Assembly: GCA_963771985.1 (NCBI GenBank)
Contig: CAVYVO010000010.1
Coordinates: forward strand, 1 to 64,000
Direction of reading: 5' to 3'
DNA from: Trebonia sp963771985
Lineage (GTDB): Bacteria; Actinomycetota; Actinomycetes; Streptosporangiales; Streptosporangiaceae
Length of the DNA: 64,000 bases
Shown: piece after piece, positions 8,388 to 18,050 of the stretch
Position numbering within the stretch: the first letter of the stretch is position 1
Layout of the letters: the number at the start of each line of letters is the position of its first letter
Made by a program: the position numbers and the translations under genes
The notes under the pieces: model-generated
Told to the model about the DNA's origin: nothing
Databases searched by the model: none
Seen by the model: only the letters and a program-made list of their open reading frames with translations

Positions 8388-8457
8388 GTCGATTGCGCAA
8401 TCGACCCACGCTCGCGGAAGGCCGGGAGGCCGGGGCGGAAGGCCGGGAGGCCGGGGC
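8388..8457. repeat. GATTGCGCAATC palindrome plus a 21-bp tandem duplication
   Basis: GTCGATTGCGCAATCGAC (8388-8405) is a perfect palindrome and matches the end of the dispersed element at 8046 and 43345. It is followed by two exact 21-bp copies (8416-8436, 8437-8457) of a G-rich unit beginning GGAAGGCCGGGAGG. The rest of the dispersed element is absent here, so this looks like a truncated third copy. I see no gene in 8246-8699. Confidence 0.75.
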
Positions 8458-8699
8458 GGGAGGGCGGGCCGCGGGGCGGGAGGCCGCGGGCCATGGTCAT
8501 GGGGCGCGGGCGTCGTTGCCTTACCGCCACGGAACCGCGCTCGTTCAATCTCCGCAATGCTCCGGAAATGAACTGACATGGACGGCACGCACTTCCGGGC
8601 AGGGCCGAGATTACAGGTTTGTCATTGGTAGCGCGTCGGCCAGTCCGCATGCGCTATTTTACGATGCTGTATTAAGGACGGGATTAGAATAGGAGTTCG

Positions 8700-8939
8700 A
8701 TGGGGATTTCCGCTGGCCAGGACCGGGTGGACCGCTCCGGTGACGGTTCTGCCGAAAATTGGATTAAAAGTTCGCTGAGCATGGCGAATGGCAACTGTGT
8801 CGAGGTGGCGGGATTGGCTAGCGACTTCATCCGCGTTCGCGACAGCCAGAACCCTGCGGGCGCCGTTCTCCGGTTCAGCCCTACGGGCTGGGACGCCTTC
8901 GTCGGCGGCATCCGCAAGGGCTCGTTCGACCGCCTGTAA
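8700..8939 (+). CDS. DUF397 protein (second copy)
   Basis: 79 aa, a paralogue of the gene at 7715. It has ENWIKSSLSMANGNCVEVA, FIRVRDSQNPAGAVLRFSP and GWDAFVGGIRKGSF. ATG 8700 follows AGGAG by 4 bp. It converges on the XRE/DUF5753 gene at 9056-9929, which would be its natural regulatory partner although here on the opposite strand. The G+C content is slightly lower than that of the flanks. Confidence 0.88.
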   Translation: MGISAGQDRVDRSGDGSAENWIKSSLSMANGNCVEVAGLASDFIRVRDSQNPAGAVLRFSPTGWDAFVGGIRKGSFDRL

Positions 8940-9055
8940 CAAATTTCTGATTCGCCGATTGACGTGGGCGGGTTCTCGTTAAACGGGCGCCTGCCCACGT
9001 TCTTTCGTGCTGGGGAGCCGGCACGCTGCCCCTGGCGCGAGCCGGGCAGCCCAGC

Positions 9056-9929
9056 TCACCCCCAGAGCCGTTCCGCGGTTTCCTCGAGCAACTGCCGCGA
9101 GGCCTCGGGCGGCAGCGCCGCATCAGCTACGGCGCTAAAGAACTGATGATAGATGTACGTGTCTGTCTCGCCTTCGACGTACAGTTCGCTCTTTAGGCTC
9201 TCGGTGCTGACCACATCTCCGAGTTTGCTCGTCTCGCGCGACGCGCCGAAGCCGAATATCACGAACGAGTCAGCGATGAGCGAAGCGTCGCTCCGCAGCG
9301 GCAGCACGCGCAGGTCGACATTGGGCAGCTTAGCCGCCTCTGCCAGATGCCGTAGCTGCTCGTACATCACCTTGCGCCCGCCGAACGAACGCAGCAAGAC
9401 GCTCTCATCGAGAACAGCCGAGAGCTCAAGGCGCGGCTCGCGGGCGGTCAGGGCCTCCTGGCGGATCATCCGGACTTGCACGCGGCGATCGAGGATGCCC
9501 GGCGGTGTCGGTATCGCGCTCTTGTACCCATACATCACGCGCCGGGCGTATTCCGCTGTTTGAAGCAGGCCTGGTACCAGCTGAGCCTGCCAGTGCGCTG
9601 CCGAAGCCGCCTCCGCCTCCAGCCCGATGAACTCCATGTACTCCGCGGGGAGCGCGTCGGCATAGTCCTCCCACCACCCCCGCTGGTTCGCGTCTTCGGC
9701 GAGCGCCAGCAACTGGGCTCGGCGGGGTTCGGCAACACCGTAGAAGTCCAGCAATTTTTCTACTTCGTCCAGTGGAAAACTACTGCGACCCAATTCATAT
9801 CTGCTGATCTTCGCCGGAGACCAGCCAAGTGCCTTGGCGACGACGGTGCCCGTGCGACTGCCGCGCAGCCGGCGCAGTTCGGCTGCGAGAACGACGTCGC
9901 CGTACCGTAGGGCTACTCGACGTCGTCAC
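9056..9929 (-). pseudogene. XRE-family regulator with DUF5753, frameshifted near its N-terminus
   Basis: GTG 9929, with GGGAGG 5 bp upstream, starts VTTSSSPTVRRR. The helix-turn-helix (AAELRRLRGSRTGTVVAKAL, LGWSPAKISRYELGRSSFP) is in another frame with no start codon of its own. Removing one base near 9890-9891 joins them into 290 aa. The DUF5753 domain (ALPAEYMEFIGLEAEA, VPGLLQTAEYAR, SFVIFGFG) fills the rest and is intact. These regulators usually bind DNA and work with DUF397 proteins. As written the protein would stop at about 9795. It is either a real loss-of-function indel or an assembly error. Confidence 0.8.
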
Positions 9930-10524
9930 ATCAACCTCCCATGTCGCTCGGGTGACGCTCGACAACAGTCTGACATGGGGATTCCCCACACTCACGGGAT
10001 TGTCACCAAGTGTTCTCATGAAAATCCTCGCGGAGTATTGATGAAATTCTCGCCGACACTCACAATGAGGTTACAGATAAGGCTTCCTGCACTTCAAGGG
10101 GGCTCTCACGGAGACCATACGGGGCAATCAGCCGGTCTCCAACAGCGTTGTTGGCCCGGCCGCTGCGGCAGCGGTTCATGGCGGCCGCCCACTAGCCAGG
10201 AACCGCTGTCACGTGCGCGCGCGCAGTCCGCCGGCCGCCATCGCGCCAGTCACTTCCCCGGGCCGCATAAAAGCGCGGCCGATGCGCCCACATCGACCGC
10301 GCCTGAAGGAACACAGACCCGTGAAGAGGCCTAGTCCTGATACAGCTAGCAACCCTACCCGTCCACGGGGATATTGCCTAGCCCCCTCAGCCCTCTTGTC
10401 TGGACATGCCGGATAAGCGGGACGGCAGGCCTCTTGAGAACCGGCGGTGCCATACCCGCCGGCGATCCGCGCACGAGTCGGTGTGTCGCAAAACGACGAC
10501 GGCTAAGCGTGCCAGGAGAACAGC
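9930..10524. other. Intergenic region without a convincing gene
   Basis: About 600 bases between the XRE start and a small membrane-protein gene. Several short ORFs cross it, but none has a ribosome site and a recognisable product together. The part 9940-10100 is relatively A+T-rich and presumably holds the XRE promoter. Confidence 0.5.
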
Positions 10525-10704
10525 ATGCCGGTCCCATCCACCCAGCCGGAAGACAACCAAGCCATCATCATGGTTGTCATCCTCGTCGCCATCCTGTGCG
10601 TCATCTACTGGCGCATGGCGCTCCGGGTGGTCGCGATCATCCTGATCGCGACCACTGTCTTGGGAGTAATCGCGAGCCTGCACGGCCTGCATCACATCAA
10701 GTAG
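10525..10704 (+). CDS. Small membrane protein (59 aa)
   Basis: ATG 10525 follows AGGAGAA at good spacing. After a polar start (MPVPSTQPEDNQ), two hydrophobic stretches follow: AIIMVVILVAILCVIYW (about 13-29) and VVAIILIATTVLGVIASL (about 36-53). It ends LHGLHHIK. It is a two-helix hairpin or one long re-entrant segment, with no known function. The ribosome site and sharp hydropathy pattern argue that it is real. Confidence 0.65.
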   Translation: MPVPSTQPEDNQAIIMVVILVAILCVIYWRMALRVVAIILIATTVLGVIASLHGLHHIK

Positions 10705-10767
10705 CGCCACGGCGAGCGTCTGCCGACCGCCGCCTCCGGGGGCCGGCAGACGCGGCGCCGCCTGATC

Positions 10768-11589
10768 TCATCTCAGTGGCCGCCGGGCGGCGTGGAAGCG
10801 GTGATCCCGCTCGATGAGGCGCTCGAGCTGGGCCCTGCGCGAGTCCGGCAGTTCCGTCCGCGAGTCGTTCGCCAGCCGGATGATGTAATCCGTCGACGTG
10901 CCCACCTGCACGGTCAGGTTCCGGTACCGGCCTATCTTCGACCGCGGATGGTTGAGGACGACGACGCGGGTAATCGCGGCCGGCTGGCCGCGGGTGCGCA
11001 GGAACCGCTCAAGCTCGTTCGCGGGCTCGTTGAGCTGCACGCTGGGCGAACGTCCGGTGCGGTCCTCGATGCTGCCGTGCTCGACGGCATTGCCCCACTG
11101 GTCGAACTTCTCATACCGCCACTGGTCGCCGTCGATGTACACCGTGGCGTTGCGGTGCTTGACCTCGATCGCGAACAGCCCGCGGGGACCGAGCAGCAGG
11201 TGGTCGATCTCGCCACGGCGATTGCGGTAGCCGTGGAACAGTACCCAGTCGTCGTCGAGGATCCGGCCGAGTTCGATCGCCACCTGCCGCTCGCCGGCGA
11301 TTCCGGCGGCGATCGACTCTTCCCTGTCCGCCGTGCCGGCGACCGGGGCCGCCCGGCGCGGAGCGCGTCGCTGCCGCGCCCACACGGCGAAAACCGCCCG
11401 GATCCACCGCCACCAGCGGTACCGCGCGAACGCCTCGTCTCGCTCCGCGCGCGCCTCCGCCAGCAGGGACTCATGCTGGGCCCGCGCGGCGGCGTACCCG
11501 GCCCCGGCCCGCCGCTCGTCGGCGAGGCGCTGTTCGTGGACGTCCCGCAGCATCCGCGCCGGGTGATCCGACAGCTCGACCAACCGCAT
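10768..11589 (-). CDS. NERD-domain (nuclease-related) protein
   Basis: 273 aa. An N-terminal helical region rich in Arg/Glu (to about residue 80, with a WWRWIRAVFAVWARQRR stretch) is followed by a NERD domain. Its restriction-endonuclease-like core is visible: GERQVAIELGRIL, then RRGEIDHLLLGPRGLFAIEVK with E127/D129 and E142-x-K144 as the predicted active-site residues. NERD proteins are proposed DNA-processing enzymes; the role here is unknown. It starts just downstream of, and runs in the same direction as, the SIS-domain gene (11-bp gap), so co-transcription is likely. Confidence 0.8.
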   Translation of the reverse strand: MRLVELSDHPARMLRDVHEQRLADERRAGAGYAAARAQHESLLAEARAERDEAFARYRWWRWIRAVFAVWARQRRAPRRAAPVAGTADREESIAAGIAGERQVAIELGRILDDDWVLFHGYRNRRGEIDHLLLGPRGLFAIEVKHRNATVYIDGDQWRYEKFDQWGNAVEHGSIEDRTGRSPSVQLNEPANELERFLRTRGQPAAITRVVVLNHPRSKIGRYRNLTVQVGTSTDYIIRLANDSRTELPDSRRAQLERLIERDHRFHAARRPLR

Positions 11590-11600
11590 GCGGCGACTCC

Positions 11601-12641
11601 CTAGTGGGTGGCGGTTACCTTGGATAGCCCAGCGGGGGCGTCGGGGTCCAGGCCGCGCAGCAGTGATGACGCCAGGGCCACCTGCTGGCCGCGGACTGTG
11701 TCCAGGATGGGCGCGGTCACTTCGGACGCGTCCGGGGGCAGCGTCAGGTCCGCGCCCTGTGCCGCCCCGCAGACCGCGTACGGCACATCCTCGGCGGCAA
11801 GCCTCGCGGCGAGCGCCGCCTCGTCGGCGGCGAACCGCTCACCGCCCGAGACGATAATCACCGGGAGCCGGGAGTCCAGCGCGGCGATCGGGCCGTGCAG
11901 CAGGTCGGCGGATGAGAGCCCTTCGGCGTGTACCCGCGCGGTCTCCTTGATCTTCAGCGCCGTCTCGAGCGCCGCTGCGTAGGCGAGCCCGCGGCCCGTG
12001 ACAACCAGCCGCCGCGCCTGCGGCCATCGCGCCGCGACCGCCTCGGCCGCGGCGTAGTCGGCGATCACGGTGGCCGCGGCGTCCGGCAGCGCCGCGAGGT
12101 CCGTGACGGCGACGAGCGAGGGATCGTACGCGGCGGCGATGGCCGCCACCGCGAGCATCTGGGCGGTGACGGTCTTGGTGGCCGGAACGGCGAGCTCCGG
12201 GCCGGCGTCGGTCAGCAGGGTCAGGTCGCACTCCTGCGTCAGCGGGCTGCCAGGCTCATTGGTGATGCCGACGACCACGGCGCCGGCCCGGCGGATGCGC
12301 GCGGCGGTCTCCACGATCTCCGGCGTGGCCCCGGACTGGCTGAGCGCCACCGCGAGGTAGCCGCTGTAGTCGATGTCGGCTTCGTACCTGGTGTGGATAC
12401 TGGGCGCGGCGAGCCCGGCGGGCCGCCGGGAGGCCAGCTCGATCAGGTAGCGGCCATACACCGCGACGTTGTCCGACGACCCCCGGGCGAGCAGGACCGT
12501 GCCGGCCAGTCTCCCGGAGCGCAGGCGGCCGGGCAGCACCGCCCGTACCTGGTCGCGGTCGGCCACGTGCCTGCCGACGAGGCGGCCCAGGACGTCGGGC
12601 TGCTCGGCGAGCTCGGCTGCCATCACGGATCCGGCGGTCAT
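11601..12641 (-). CDS. SIS-domain sugar isomerase/deaminase (GlmS/AgaS-like, no glutaminase domain)
   Basis: 346 aa. Two SIS domains in tandem bind phosphosugars: the first holds ARGSSDNVAVYGRYL and SQSGATPEIVETA (SxS loop), the second GRGLAYAAALETALKIKET and LHGPIAALD. This is the isomerase half of glucosamine-6-phosphate synthase without the N-terminal glutaminase, as in AgaS or FrlB-like enzymes. ATG 12641 follows AGGAGG; the frame is open upstream without similarity. The exact sugar substrate cannot be told. Confidence 0.85.
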   Translation of the reverse strand: MTAGSVMAAELAEQPDVLGRLVGRHVADRDQVRAVLPGRLRSGRLAGTVLLARGSSDNVAVYGRYLIELASRRPAGLAAPSIHTRYEADIDYSGYLAVALSQSGATPEIVETAARIRRAGAVVVGITNEPGSPLTQECDLTLLTDAGPELAVPATKTVTAQMLAVAAIAAAYDPSLVAVTDLAALPDAAATVIADYAAAEAVAARWPQARRLVVTGRGLAYAAALETALKIKETARVHAEGLSSADLLHGPIAALDSRLPVIIVSGGERFAADEAALAARLAAEDVPYAVCGAAQGADLTLPPDASEVTAPILDTVRGQQVALASSLLRGLDPDAPAGLSKVTATH

Positions 12642-12881
12642 TGGCGGTCCTCCTGCTCGGGCGCCGCGGGGGTGGCGCGAAAACGGTGCCATCGTAGCGA
12701 GCGCGGCGCGGGATGGAATTTCCGGACCGCCCGGCGCATTCCTCCCTAGGGCCCGGTTGGCGATGGAATGCCTAGTGGACTGCGGTTTGGGCCGCACCGG
12801 GCCTTATCGTTAGAAGAGCGTCCCTGTGGGCAGACCATCCGGTAGCCCGGGACCCCGTTGCGAAAATCCCTGAGGAGACGG

Positions 12882-12935
12882 ATGCCTGAGCAGGTAGCGC
12901 GGCCCTGCACACCTGACATCGAGGCCGGCCAGTGA
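12882..12935 (+). CDS. 17-codon leader ORF coupled to the next gene
   Basis: MPEQVARPCTPDIEAGQ, with a strong GAGGAG site before its ATG. Its TGA overlaps the GTG of the next gene in GTGA. The downstream GTG lacks its own ribosome site, so translation of this mini-ORF probably delivers ribosomes to it. Alternatively it is a chance ORF. Confidence 0.45.
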   Translation: MPEQVARPCTPDIEAGQ

Positions 12936-13297
12936 CCGAACTAGCCAGCACGATGACACCGTGCGAGCTCGCTAGCCAGGCGGCGCACACGATCCGCGTG
13001 CTGAACGAGCTGACCCATGGCGGCGGCGAGCTCACCAGCCCTGACGACGTCCGCGACATCGTCACCAGCCTCGAGCTGGTCGGCCAGGGCCTGCCCCAGC
13101 TGTGCGAGCAGCTCGCCCGGTTCCTTGTCACCCAGCACGAGGACGGGCAGCTCGCGCACGGCTCCGGCCTGAACCCCGACAGCCTGGTGACCGAGGTCAT
13201 CGAAGCGCTGGCGGCCGCCGGCCAGGCGGCGGACATGATGACCGCCGCCCTCACCGAGGCCCGCAACGCGTCCGCGCCGCTGAACTCCGCGCGATAG
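12932..13297 (+). CDS. Hypothetical helical protein
   Basis: 121 aa, not recognised. It is predicted all-helical (ELASQAAHTIRVLNELTHGG, IVTSLELVGQGLPQLCEQLA, VTEVIEALAAAGQAADMMTA), without membrane segments. Similar short helical proteins are common in actinomycete accessory DNA, but I cannot assign a family. It is translationally coupled to the upstream leader ORF and converges on the lipoprotein gene 16 bp away. Confidence 0.6.
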   Translation: MTELASTMTPCELASQAAHTIRVLNELTHGGGELTSPDDVRDIVTSLELVGQGLPQLCEQLARFLVTQHEDGQLAHGSGLNPDSLVTEVIEALAAAGQAADMMTAALTEARNASAPLNSAR

Positions 13298-13313
13298 CAC
13301 CGGGAGCCGATCG

Positions 13314-14579
13314 TCAACTCCTGAGCTCAGGCGCGAAGGATTTCCAGGTACGGCCCGAGTTGGCGGTCTGGTACATGGCCGGGGCTGACCCGCTGGTCAC
13401 GTCGCCGCCCAGGATCCAGGTGAAACCCACCGCGGGGCTGACGAAGTTGATCGACGCGCCTAGCTGGGTGAAATGTGTCCCCTGCCGGACCGGCGTCCAC
13501 GACCGGCCGCCGTTCGAGGTCGTGTAGCAGACGTCGCCGAGCGTGCCCTGCGCGCCCGCCGGGACCAGGATCCCCGCCGACGGGGTGAAGAACGTGATCC
13601 GCGGATACCAGCCCGTATCCGCGGGCAGCGGCAGGCGCGTCCAGGACCGGCCGAGATTCCGCGTGGCCAGCAACGATGGCGTGCCCCCCGCGACCCCGAC
13701 GGTCAGGAACCCGGTGCCATCGGCGAACCGCGGTCCGGTCAGCGAGCACCCCTCGCCGCAGACGCCGGCGGGCAGCGGCAGCGGCTGCGGCGCCCAGGAG
13801 ACGCCGCCGTCGTGGCTGACCAGGAGCTCGTCCGTCAGCCCGACGGTGCAGCCGCTGGTCAGCCAGCCCGTCGTGGCGGTCGCGAAAGATACCCCGGTCT
13901 TGTCGCATGTGTCCGGAATCCCGCCGCTCGCGCCGCTGTCCAGCGGCGGGCTCGCCGCGGTCAGCGACCACTGCCGTCCGCCGTCGGCGGTCCGGTACAT
14001 CCGCACCGCGTCTTGCCCCATCGCGGCCCCCTCGTCAAGGACCAGCCAGCCGTGCTCGGCGTCGGTGAAGCTCAGCAGGCTGACGATGCCCGGTGCCCGC
14101 AGCCGCGCGGACTCCGTCCAGGTCCGGCCGCCGTCAGCGGTGCCGAACACCACGGTCGTGTTGACCGCCGTGGCGCTCTCCTGCGCCGACCCGGTCACCG
14201 CGAGGTAGGCGCGCTCCGCGCTCATCGCGTCCAGGACGTCACCCGCGTTTGGCGTCGCGAGCAGCGGCCGCGCGGCGGCAGGGGTGACGTCCGCCCACGT
14301 CCGCGCCCCGTCAGCGGTCCGGGCGAGTAGCGTGTGCCCGTTCGCCGACGGGTTAGAGGGGTTCGCCGGGTAATCCAGTGCCCATCCCGCGCTGGCCGAG
14401 GTCATCTGCAGCGACTCAAGCCACATCGGCTTGCCCGGGTGATGGGCCGTGACAGCGGAGACCGGGGTCTGCCCCGGAGTCACCGTGCTAGCAGCACTCC
14501 CGCAGCCGGCCGCGAGAACAGCCGCGGGAACAGCGAGGATCGCCAGGCACCACGGCGGCGCGCTCGTACGCCATGTCAT
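13314..14579 (-). CDS. Secreted lipoprotein with BNR/beta-propeller-like repeats
   Basis: 421 aa. The signal peptide ends in a lipobox with Cys 26 (VLAAGC). The mature part holds repeated blades of the type DGGRTWTESARL, DGGRQWSLTAAS, HDGGVSWAPQPLP, RNLGRSWTRLPLP, NGGRSWTPVRQG and NSGRTWKSFAPEL. These are Asp-box motifs of sialidase/BNR and Ycf48-type propellers. It is predicted to be anchored on the outer face of the membrane. The blades suggest ligand or carbohydrate binding; no catalytic sialidase residues stand out. The start is supported by GGAGACGG upstream. Confidence 0.85.
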   Translation of the reverse strand: MTWRTSAPPWCLAILAVPAAVLAAGCGSAASTVTPGQTPVSAVTAHHPGKPMWLESLQMTSASAGWALDYPANPSNPSANGHTLLARTADGARTWADVTPAAARPLLATPNAGDVLDAMSAERAYLAVTGSAQESATAVNTTVVFGTADGGRTWTESARLRAPGIVSLLSFTDAEHGWLVLDEGAAMGQDAVRMYRTADGGRQWSLTAASPPLDSGASGGIPDTCDKTGVSFATATTGWLTSGCTVGLTDELLVSHDGGVSWAPQPLPLPAGVCGEGCSLTGPRFADGTGFLTVGVAGGTPSLLATRNLGRSWTRLPLPADTGWYPRITFFTPSAGILVPAGAQGTLGDVCYTTSNGGRSWTPVRQGTHFTQLGASINFVSPAVGFTWILGGDVTSGSAPAMYQTANSGRTWKSFAPELRS

Positions 14580-14592
14580 ATCCCGTCTCCTT

Positions 14593-14624
14593 TATCCGCG
14601 TATCCGCGTATCCGCGTATCCACG
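14593..14624. repeat. 8-bp tandem repeat (TATCCGCG x3, then TATCCACG)
   Basis: Four contiguous octamers immediately upstream of the lipoprotein gene, in its promoter/leader region. Copy-number change here would alter promoter spacing. Confidence 0.85.
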
Positions 14625-14687
14625 TTCAGTGCCTACTGAGACTCCGCACACAGGCACGCGGTTGCGGACAAATAGGCGCAATCGGGA

Positions 14688-17600
14688 TCAGAAGAGCCTC
14701 GCCTGCTGCGCCTGATCCCGGCGCCGGGCCCGGCCGGCCGCGGCGGCTCCGCCGGCACGGTCAAGCAGGGCGGGATCGACCGAGGAGAGGAACGGGGACG
14801 GTGCGCACGCCGTCATAGTCCCGCGGATGGACCGCTGCGCCGCGGACACCAGCACCAGGCGGGTGGTGGCGCGGGTCATGCCGACGAAGAGCAGGCGCCG
14901 TTCTTCGGCGTAGTCGACCTCGGCGCCGTGCCACGGGCGTAGCGGCAGGAGCCCGTCGTCGCAGCCGACGATGAACACCACGGGGAACTCAAGGCCCTTG
15001 GACGCGTGCAGCGTAAGCAGGGAGATCCGGTCGGCACGGGGATCCCAGGTGTCGACCTCGGCGCCGAGCGCGAGTTCGTCGAGGAACCGGTCGAGGTCGG
15101 CGCCGCAGCGGGCGGCGAGCGGGGCGAGGACGTCCGAGGCCGTCTTGATCGCCGCGATCGCCGCGGCGCGCGACCGCCCGGCGTCACCGGTCACCGCGTC
15201 ACCGGTCACCGCGCCGGCCGTCGCGTCGCCGGCGACCCCGGCGAGCAGCGGTGCGAGCGTGGCCGATACGGCCTCCTCGAGCCGCTGCGCCACTGGAACC
15301 GCGGCCGCGTCAAGCACCGGCGTGCTCAGCGCCGCCAGGATCTCCGGCACTCCGGCCATGTCCGCGAGCCGCTCATGGGACCGCCGCTGGAACGGGAACC
15401 CGCGTCGGCTCAGCGCCTCGCCGACCGCCGCCGCCTGCGCGGTCGTCCGGTAGAGCACGGCGAAGTCGGCGAACGACAGCTGATGCCGCGACGGGTCCCG
15501 GCCGTCGACCGCGCGGCTGTCGAGCGCGTGGAACGACGCGCCGCCCAGCAGCTTTTCGATCTCCGCGGCGACCGCCTCGGCCTCATCCCGCTCGTCAAGA
15601 GCCGCGACGGCCGCGACCGGGCCGTCCGGGATGTCCGTCCTGGCGGGTACCAGCTCCCGGCCGGGCACGAGCGTTCCCGGCCGGATCAGCTGCATGGCGG
15701 CCCGGATGATCGTCGGCGCCGAGCGGTAGCCGCGCGACAGCCGCGCCGTCTCCGCGCCAGGAAAATCCGAACGGAAGCGGAGGAAGTAGCCGACATCCCC
15801 GCCACGGAACCCGTAGATGGCCTGGTCCGGGTCGCCGATCACGCACACCCGGGACTCGGGTACGGTCAGCAGCCGCAGCAGCCGGTACTGCAGCTCGTCC
15901 ACGTCCTGGTATTCGTCCACGAACACGTCGGTCCACCGTGCCCGGTACGCCGCCGCGAGCGTGTCGTCGCCGGCGAGCAGCGTGACCGGCAGCGTGAGCA
16001 GGTCGTCCAGGTCGACGAGTCCCCGCTCGCGAAGCGCCGCGTCGTACCGCGAGCAGAGCGCCGTGTCCGCGTCGTCCGCCTCTGGCGCTGAAGCCAGGCC
16101 GCGGACAGCCGCCGCGGTCCGTTTCGAGGAGGAAATCCGGGCTGCCAAAGCCAAGGGCTTGTCGCCAGCGGACAGCTGCCGGAGTACGGCGAGGCGGGTC
16201 GGCTCGTCGGCGACCTTCAACCCGGCGTCGAGGCCGAGGCGCTTGCACTGTTCACGGAGGATGAGCAGGCCGAGGCCGTGGAAGGTGGCGACGGTGACCT
16301 GGCCGGCCGCGTCGCCGGCCTGCGCGGCGAGGCGGTCGCGCAGCTCGTCTCGTGCCCGGCGGGTGAAGGTGACCGCGAGGCAGCGTTCCGGCGCCAGGCC
16401 GCGCGCGACGCGGTGCGCGATCGCGTGCGTGAGCACCCGTGTCTTCCCGGCGCCGGGGCCGGCCACGACGAGCAGCGGGCCGCCGTCGTGGGCGACGATC
16501 GCCTGCTGTTCCGGGTCGAGCACAGCAGGCGCCGGAACCGGGGCAGGCGCCGCCGGAGCCGCCGCCCCCGGAGCCGCCGTCGCCGGAGCGGACGGACGCT
16601 GCGCGCGCGCCTGCCGCGACGGCGCGAGGTCGAACAGCGCGGCCCCGGCCAGCTCGCCGGCGTCGAAGAGCCTGATCGTCCCGTACACGCCGTCGTACCC
16701 GGCCTCGCGGCGCACCTCGCCGCGCCGCAGCCGGGCGATCGCCTCGGCCACGATCGACGGGGCCTTCGCGGCCAGGTCGTCAAGCGGCACCTCGCCGAGG
16801 ATGGCCAGCTCGGGCCCGAACCGCTCCACCAAGGCGCTGACCTGAGCGGTCACCGACTTCGACTTCGGCCCCACCCCGGCGATCTCGCCCAGGATCTCCG
16901 GCAGCTGCACGAACGAGCGGTAGCCCGCGGCGCCGGGCGGCCGGTACCCGGCCGGGCGGTCGGCGAGCGCGTCCACCCGGTGCTGCACGCCGATCGTCGG
17001 CGTCTTCCCGCAGACCGGGCACTTCCCGGCGGCGGCGCGGGTCTCCTCCGGCGTCGTCCGCACGCCGCAGGCCCGGTGACCGTCGAGGTGGTACTTGCCC
17101 TCCTCGGGGAAGAACTCGACGGTCCCGCCGAACCCGTCACCGGTCCGCAGCGCCTGCTGCAGCGCGAAATAGTCCACAGCGCAGTCGAAGACCGTCGCCT
17201 CGCGGCCGAGCATCGGCGGCGAGTGCGCGTCGGAGTTGCTGACCAGCCGGTAGCCGTCGAGGCTCGAGACCCGCCAGTTCATCTCCGGATCAGACGAAAG
17301 CCCCGTCTCAAGAGCGAACACATGCCCAGCCAGGTCCGCGTAGCAGTCCGCAACGCGGTCGAACCCCGACTGCGAGCCGAGCACCGCGAACCACGGCGTC
17401 CAGGCGTGCGCGGGCACCAGGTAGCAGCCGTCGCCGCCGGCCAGGGTGATCTCCAGGAGGTCCCTGGAGTCCAGGCCGAGGATCGGCCGGCCGTCGGCGG
17501 CCAGGTTTCCGACCCGGGCGAGGCGGCGCGTTATCTCGCCGACCGCCTCCAGCGAGGGCGCGTAGAGCAGGTGGTGTACCTTGCGCGTCCGGCCGTCGCG

Positions 17601-17897
17601 TTTGTAGATCGTGGAGATCTCCGACGACAGCACGAACCGGGGCGGCGTGCGGCACGCCGCCGGCAGCCGTCCCAGGACCTCCCGCTCCAGGTCCGGAAGC
17701 AGGCGGAACATGCCCGGCTCGGCCGGGATCAGCTTCTGCCGCAGTTCCTCCGCCCAGGCCGGATGGGTAAAGTCGCCGGTTCCGACGACGGTGACGCCCT
17801 TGCGCCCGGCCCACCAGGCCAGATGCTCCAGATCGCAGTCCCGGCTGCAGGCACGGGAATACCGCGAGTGAATGTGCAGGTCCGCGTAAAAGCGCAC
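14688..17897 (-). CDS. PHP-domain/UvrD superfamily 1 helicase fusion
   Basis: 1069 aa. Residues 1-260 form a PHP phosphoesterase domain (YADLHIHSRYSRACSRD with HxH at 8-10; NSDAHSPPMLGRE). A CPVC...H zinc-ribbon-like segment and a helix-hairpin-helix GVGPKSK (about 342-348) follow. A Pro/Ala linker leads into a UvrD/PcrA-type helicase with Walker A GPGAGKT (480-486), DEYQDVDELQYR (motif II), GDPDQAIYGFRGG (motif III) and TLHASKGLEF (motif V). It is an ATP-dependent 3'-5' helicase; the PHP part may be a nuclease or phosphatase. The family is known in actinomycetes, and the protein is complete here. Confidence 0.92.
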   Translation of the reverse strand: MRFYADLHIHSRYSRACSRDCDLEHLAWWAGRKGVTVVGTGDFTHPAWAEELRQKLIPAEPGMFRLLPDLEREVLGRLPAACRTPPRFVLSSEISTIYKRDGRTRKVHHLLYAPSLEAVGEITRRLARVGNLAADGRPILGLDSRDLLEITLAGGDGCYLVPAHAWTPWFAVLGSQSGFDRVADCYADLAGHVFALETGLSSDPEMNWRVSSLDGYRLVSNSDAHSPPMLGREATVFDCAVDYFALQQALRTGDGFGGTVEFFPEEGKYHLDGHRACGVRTTPEETRAAAGKCPVCGKTPTIGVQHRVDALADRPAGYRPPGAAGYRSFVQLPEILGEIAGVGPKSKSVTAQVSALVERFGPELAILGEVPLDDLAAKAPSIVAEAIARLRRGEVRREAGYDGVYGTIRLFDAGELAGAALFDLAPSRQARAQRPSAPATAAPGAAAPAAPAPVPAPAVLDPEQQAIVAHDGGPLLVVAGPGAGKTRVLTHAIAHRVARGLAPERCLAVTFTRRARDELRDRLAAQAGDAAGQVTVATFHGLGLLILREQCKRLGLDAGLKVADEPTRLAVLRQLSAGDKPLALAARISSSKRTAAAVRGLASAPEADDADTALCSRYDAALRERGLVDLDDLLTLPVTLLAGDDTLAAAYRARWTDVFVDEYQDVDELQYRLLRLLTVPESRVCVIGDPDQAIYGFRGGDVGYFLRFRSDFPGAETARLSRGYRSAPTIIRAAMQLIRPGTLVPGRELVPARTDIPDGPVAAVAALDERDEAEAVAAEIEKLLGGASFHALDSRAVDGRDPSRHQLSFADFAVLYRTTAQAAAVGEALSRRGFPFQRRSHERLADMAGVPEILAALSTPVLDAAAVPVAQRLEEAVSATLAPLLAGVAGDATAGAVTGDAVTGDAGRSRAAAIAAIKTASDVLAPLAARCGADLDRFLDELALGAEVDTWDPRADRISLLTLHASKGLEFPVVFIVGCDDGLLPLRPWHGAEVDYAEERRLLFVGMTRATTRLVLVSAAQRSIRGTMTACAPSPFLSSVDPALLDRAGGAAAAGRARRRDQAQQARLF

Positions 17898-18050
17898 CCG
17901 TACATTATTCCGAACGAACGGCGGTGCCGCCGCCAGCTTTCGCTTCCTCTCGCGGCGCGCCGGCCCGCACTTAAGGCCTTTCGGCCCTGACTGTCACCTT
18001 TCCCGGGAGCGGAATCTAAGAAAGCAGGTAGGACCGAGCGAGGAGTCACA

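Noticed and set aside
8048..8405. Possible CRISPR-like array from repeated palindromes
   Set aside because: There are only two palindromes 340 bp apart, without regular spacing, spacers or cas genes.
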